NCBI RefSeq assembly: GCF_014197535.1
Contig: NZ_JACIFV010000014.1
Location: forward strand, 87,932 to 151,931
DNA: 64,000 bases
Source: Rhizobium aethiopicum
Lineage (GTDB): Bacteria; Pseudomonadota; Alphaproteobacteria; Rhizobiales; Rhizobiaceae
Reading direction: 5' to 3'
Shown here: positions 61,755 to 64,000 of the stretch, piece by piece
Layout of the letters: the number at the start of each line of letters is the position of its first letter
Numbering within the stretch: position 1 is the first letter of the stretch
Notes under the pieces: model-generated
Databases searched by the model: none
What the model saw: only the letters and a program-made list of their open reading frames with translations
Told to the model about the DNA's origin: nothing
Program-made: the position numbers and the translations under genes

Positions 61755-63033
61755 CGAGGCTGAGGCCGAGGCCGCTGCCCGGCGTCGTGCGGCTCTTGTC
61801 GATCCGGTAGAGGCGCCGGAAGACCTTGTCCCTTTCCTCAGCGGGAATGCCGGGGCCGGTATCGGTGACCGAGAGAATGGCGCGATCTTCCTGGCGGCGG
61901 AGCGACAGTGTGATGCGGGTTCCGGCCGGGCAGTGGTTGATCGCGTTCTCCACCAGGTTGGCGATCATCTGCGTCAAGAGATCGCGGTCGCCCCAGATGA
62001 CGGCGGGCGCACGCGCGGCAATCCGGAACGACTGCCCGGCATCTTCGGCGACATCGATATAGACCTCGGAGATGACGCTCAGCACGGCGTCGATATCAAT
62101 TGCCTGGAAGCGCTCCTTGCGGGCGCCGGCCTCGATCTGGGAAATGCGCAGCAGCGCCTCGAAGGTGGCGTTGATCCGGTCGCTTTCGTTTCGCGCTTCA
62201 TCAAGCAGAGCCGAAACATCCGCCTGCTGCTCGTTTCCGGCCACGGCGGCATCCAGTGTCAGGCGCAGCCGGTTGAGCGGCGTTTTCAGATCGTGGGCGA
62301 TATCGGCGCTCACCTGCCGCATGCTCTCGACCAGTCTCTGCAGCCGCTCCAGCGCCGCATTGATCTGGATCGCCACCGTATCGAGGTCGTCGCCGTTGCC
62401 GCTGATCGGAATGCGGGCGTCGAGCGCGCCGTGGGAGACGTCGTTCATGGTGTTGGCGACCCGATCCAATCGCGCCTGGGCGCGAACGGCGAGAAAGACG
62501 CCGCCGCCGATCGCCGTCGCCACGACGATGGCCGCTGCCCACTCGAAGCTGACCAGCACGATCCGCAGCATCTCGTCGGCATCGTTGAAGTTCTCGGCGA
62601 CGACAAGGCTGTAGGGGCCGATCGTCGACACCTGCATCCGGTAGCGTTCATGCCCCTTCAGCCCGACATCGCGCGAGGTGACGGTATAGACGCCGTTCGG
62701 GATGCGAGGGGCTGCGAAATTGCCGGCAAGCTCGGTCAGCGAATAGAGCCCGTCGGAGGTCGACTGGAAGCTTGCATAATTGTTCAGCGTGTTGATCAGA
62801 TCTTCGGTGTCGCCGGGCTGATAGGTCGAGACAATCAGTGAATTCATCTCGCTCAGCGACTGGTCGACATCGCGGCCGAGGCCGAGGCGTAGCATGTGAT
62901 AGATGATCGCGCCGCTGAAGACAAAGGCGACGACGAAGAGCACGCCGAAGGTGACGGCGAGGCGGAACGGCGTGCTCCTGCGCAGGCTAGAGCATGATGC
63001 CGAAAAGTGTGCGCGGTTTTCGGACGACATCAT
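61651..63033 (-). CDS. Two-component sensor histidine kinase
   Basis: From ATG 63033 the product has 460 residues; an in-frame ATG at 63111 adds 26. Order: a membrane segment (FRLAVTFGVLFVVAFVFSGA), a periplasmic domain of about 110 residues, a second membrane segment (EWAAAIVVATAIGGGVFLAV), HAMP, the H box ADIAHDLKTPLNRLRL with the phosphorylated His, and an ATPase domain with NLVENAINHCPAG and GSGLGLSLVKAIAELH. It partners the OmpR-type regulator upstream. The first 10-15 residues are coded by a palindromic repeat. Its signal is unknown. Confidence 0.92.
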   Translation of the reverse strand: MMSSENRAHFSASCSSLRRSTPFRLAVTFGVLFVVAFVFSGAIIYHMLRLGLGRDVDQSLSEMNSLIVSTYQPGDTEDLINTLNNYASFQSTSDGLYSLTELAGNFAAPRIPNGVYTVTSRDVGLKGHERYRMQVSTIGPYSLVVAENFNDADEMLRIVLVSFEWAAAIVVATAIGGGVFLAVRAQARLDRVANTMNDVSHGALDARIPISGNGDDLDTVAIQINAALERLQRLVESMRQVSADIAHDLKTPLNRLRLTLDAAVAGNEQQADVSALLDEARNESDRINATFEALLRISQIEAGARKERFQAIDIDAVLSVISEVYIDVAEDAGQSFRIAARAPAVIWGDRDLLTQMIANLVENAINHCPAGTRITLSLRRQEDRAILSVTDTGPGIPAEERDKVFRRLYRIDKSRTTPGSGLGLSLVKAIAELHSAEIALADNRPGLRVSIAFPLMPEKS

Positions 63034-63095
63034 GCTCTTACTCTTTGAATTGCGAACAGGATTTGAGATTTTCACGCCGATGGGCCTGAAATCAT
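62989..63095. repeat. Palindromic repeat at the regulator/kinase junction
   Basis: AGAGCATGATG and CATCATGCTCT (62989-62999 and 63028-63038) with inner CCGAAAA/TTTTCGG form a 50-base palindrome of a type very common between rhizobial genes. An accompanying segment with GAACAGGAT/ATCCTGTTC runs to about 63095. It spans the stop codon of the response regulator and the start of the kinase. Confidence 0.8.
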
Positions 63096-63775
63096 CCTGT
63101 TCGAGGCGCATGCAGGCTGTATCCGGTGCTGCGGATCGTGTGCAGAAGCTGGGCCTGGAACGGCTTGTCGACCTTGGCCCTGAGGCGGCTGATATGAGTC
63201 TCGACGACGCTGGTCTTCGGATCGAAGTGGAAATCCCAGACCCGCTCCAGCAGCATCGTCTTGGTGATCACCCGGCCTTCGCCGCGCATCAGCACCTCGA
63301 GCAGGGTGAACTCGCGCGGCTGCAGCTCGATCACCTGGCCGGCACGGCGGGCCTCGCGCCGGATCAGATCGAGCTCGAGATCGGCAACCTTCAAGACCGT
63401 GCGCTGCTCCTGCACCGGCGGGCGCCGGCCGAGCGCATTGACGCGCGCCAGAAGCTCGGAGAAGGCGAAAGGTTTGGTGAGATAATCGTCGCCGCCGGCC
63501 TCCAGCCCCTCGACCCGGTCGTCGACGCCGCCGATCGAGGTCAGGAACAGCGCCGGCGTGCCGACCTTGGCAGCCCTGAGTGAACGCACGATCGCCAGGC
63601 CGTCGAGGCCCGGCAGCATGCGATCGACGACGATGACGTCATAGGCCTCGCGCTGCGCCTGAAACAGCCCGTCGCGGCCGTCGGCGATGACGTCACAGAC
63701 GTGCCCCGCCTCGGCGAAGCCCTTGGCGATATAATCGGACGTCTTGGTATCGTCCTCGATCAGCAGGATTCGCAT
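63092..63775 (-). CDS. OmpR-family response regulator
   Basis: The 227-residue protein has a receiver domain with the acidic pocket IEDD, phosphorylated Asp51 in VVDRMLPGLDG, and Lys in LTKPFAFSELLARV, followed by an OmpR-type winged helix (LQPREFTLLEVLMRGEGRVI, VETHISRLRAKVD). It is the first gene of a pair with the histidine kinase. Its C-terminal codons (APRTG) run into a palindromic repeat. Target genes may include the divergent gene at 63987. Confidence 0.95.
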   Translation of the reverse strand: MRILLIEDDTKTSDYIAKGFAEAGHVCDVIADGRDGLFQAQREAYDVIVVDRMLPGLDGLAIVRSLRAAKVGTPALFLTSIGGVDDRVEGLEAGGDDYLTKPFAFSELLARVNALGRRPPVQEQRTVLKVADLELDLIRREARRAGQVIELQPREFTLLEVLMRGEGRVITKTMLLERVWDFHFDPKTSVVETHISRLRAKVDKPFQAQLLHTIRSTGYSLHAPRTG

Positions 63776-63835
63776 CGGCCGCTCCCGGCATGCCTGGAGT
63801 GGCCAGATCTAGCCGAGTGGGCGGCCCGGCGGCAA

Positions 63836-63915
63836 CTTACGGATTGGTAAGGCGATGGGCGGGGAGTTCGCCGGCGACTGGGTCTGCGTGTCCGGGCTGT
63901 ACCCCGGTACAGCCC
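63836..63915. promoter_or_regulatory. Inverted repeats in divergent promoter region
   Basis: CTTAC-n6-GTAAG lies at 63836-63851, 60 bases before the response regulator start. GGGCTGTACC and GGTACAGCCC form a perfect 10-bp inverted repeat with a 2-base spacer at 63894-63915. The gap separates the response regulator from the gene starting at 63987. Either could be a regulator site. Confidence 0.45.
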
Positions 63916-63986
63916 GGGCTGATGCCTGACAGAATGAACCGGGTTGATGGTCGACAAGTCATAGTGTGTCGGAGGGAGGGCTTCCG

Positions 63987-64000
63987 ATGCCATTTGTGGA
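63987..64000 (+). CDS. Start of a gene truncated by the window end
   Basis: ATG 63987 follows GGAGGGAGGG at good spacing, which is a strong ribosome site. Only MPFV can be read. It is divergent from the two-component system. Confidence 0.5.

Overview
The window is high-GC alphaproteobacterial DNA, almost certainly a chromosome segment of a Rhizobium of the etli/leguminosarum type. This rests on the CcrM-type GANTC methyltransferase, rhizobial gene content such as a DUF982 protein and pyruvate phosphate dikinase, and many RIME-like palindromic mosaic repeats between genes. I worked from the sequence alone, so family names come from motif recognition and not from database searches.

Left part (1-26.8 kb) is mostly core genome. 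It opens with a tandem set of three secreted Ser/Gly-rich repeat proteins of unknown function, then an ArsR-type regulator divergent from two small ABM-fold proteins. Next come ccrM, the mutY-HAD-NTF2 operon, a DUF721/DciA-like gene, a DsbA-like lipoprotein, smc, a glutathione transferase, a strong small-RNA candidate and ppdK. After several small unknown genes there is a peroxiredoxin-like gene, an esterase-Nudix operon, a WYL regulator divergent from a VOC protein, and an operon for a saccharopine dehydrogenase/DUF4166 protein and a DCC-family protein with a metallo-hydrolase just upstream.

From 26.9 to 36.1 kb lies an accessory, defence-like region beginning at tRNA-Gln(UUG). A 1.3-kb cassette with a winged-helix/nucleotidyltransferase gene and a HEPN-like gene sits between the intact tRNA and a decayed full-length tRNA-Gln copy. 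Directly beyond is a complete type I restriction-modification operon (hsdM-hsdS-hsdR), divergent from a phospholipase-D-like nuclease gene.

From 36.1 to 50.4 kb the sequence again looks like host genome: an SDR, a TetR gene divergent from a PspA-like/YiaAB-like pair with three perfectly repeated operators, a three-domain Aas-type acyltransferase/acyl-ACP synthetase, a dipeptidase, a decayed AhpD-like gene, an NTF2-like gene, a Tet-type efflux pump, and a 991-residue fusion of a SerC-like PLP domain to a 2-hydroxyacid dehydrogenase. Four copies of a mosaic element with about 37-bp GC-rich inverted ends occur here.

From 50.7 to about 60 kb is a second accessory region starting at tRNA-Pro(CGG). 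It begins with a frameshifted tyrosine integrase and a phage gene fragment, carries a di-haem cytochrome c and a HiPIP, a sugar dehydrogenase fragment, two minus-strand terminators, and then the control region of a defective prophage. That control region has an S24/LexA-like repressor, five matching 15-bp operators, several small genes, a GcrA-like protein and a LuxR-type HTH protein. No head, tail or lysis genes were seen. The window ends with a GT25 glycosyltransferase and an OmpR-type two-component system whose kinase start codon lies inside a palindromic repeat.
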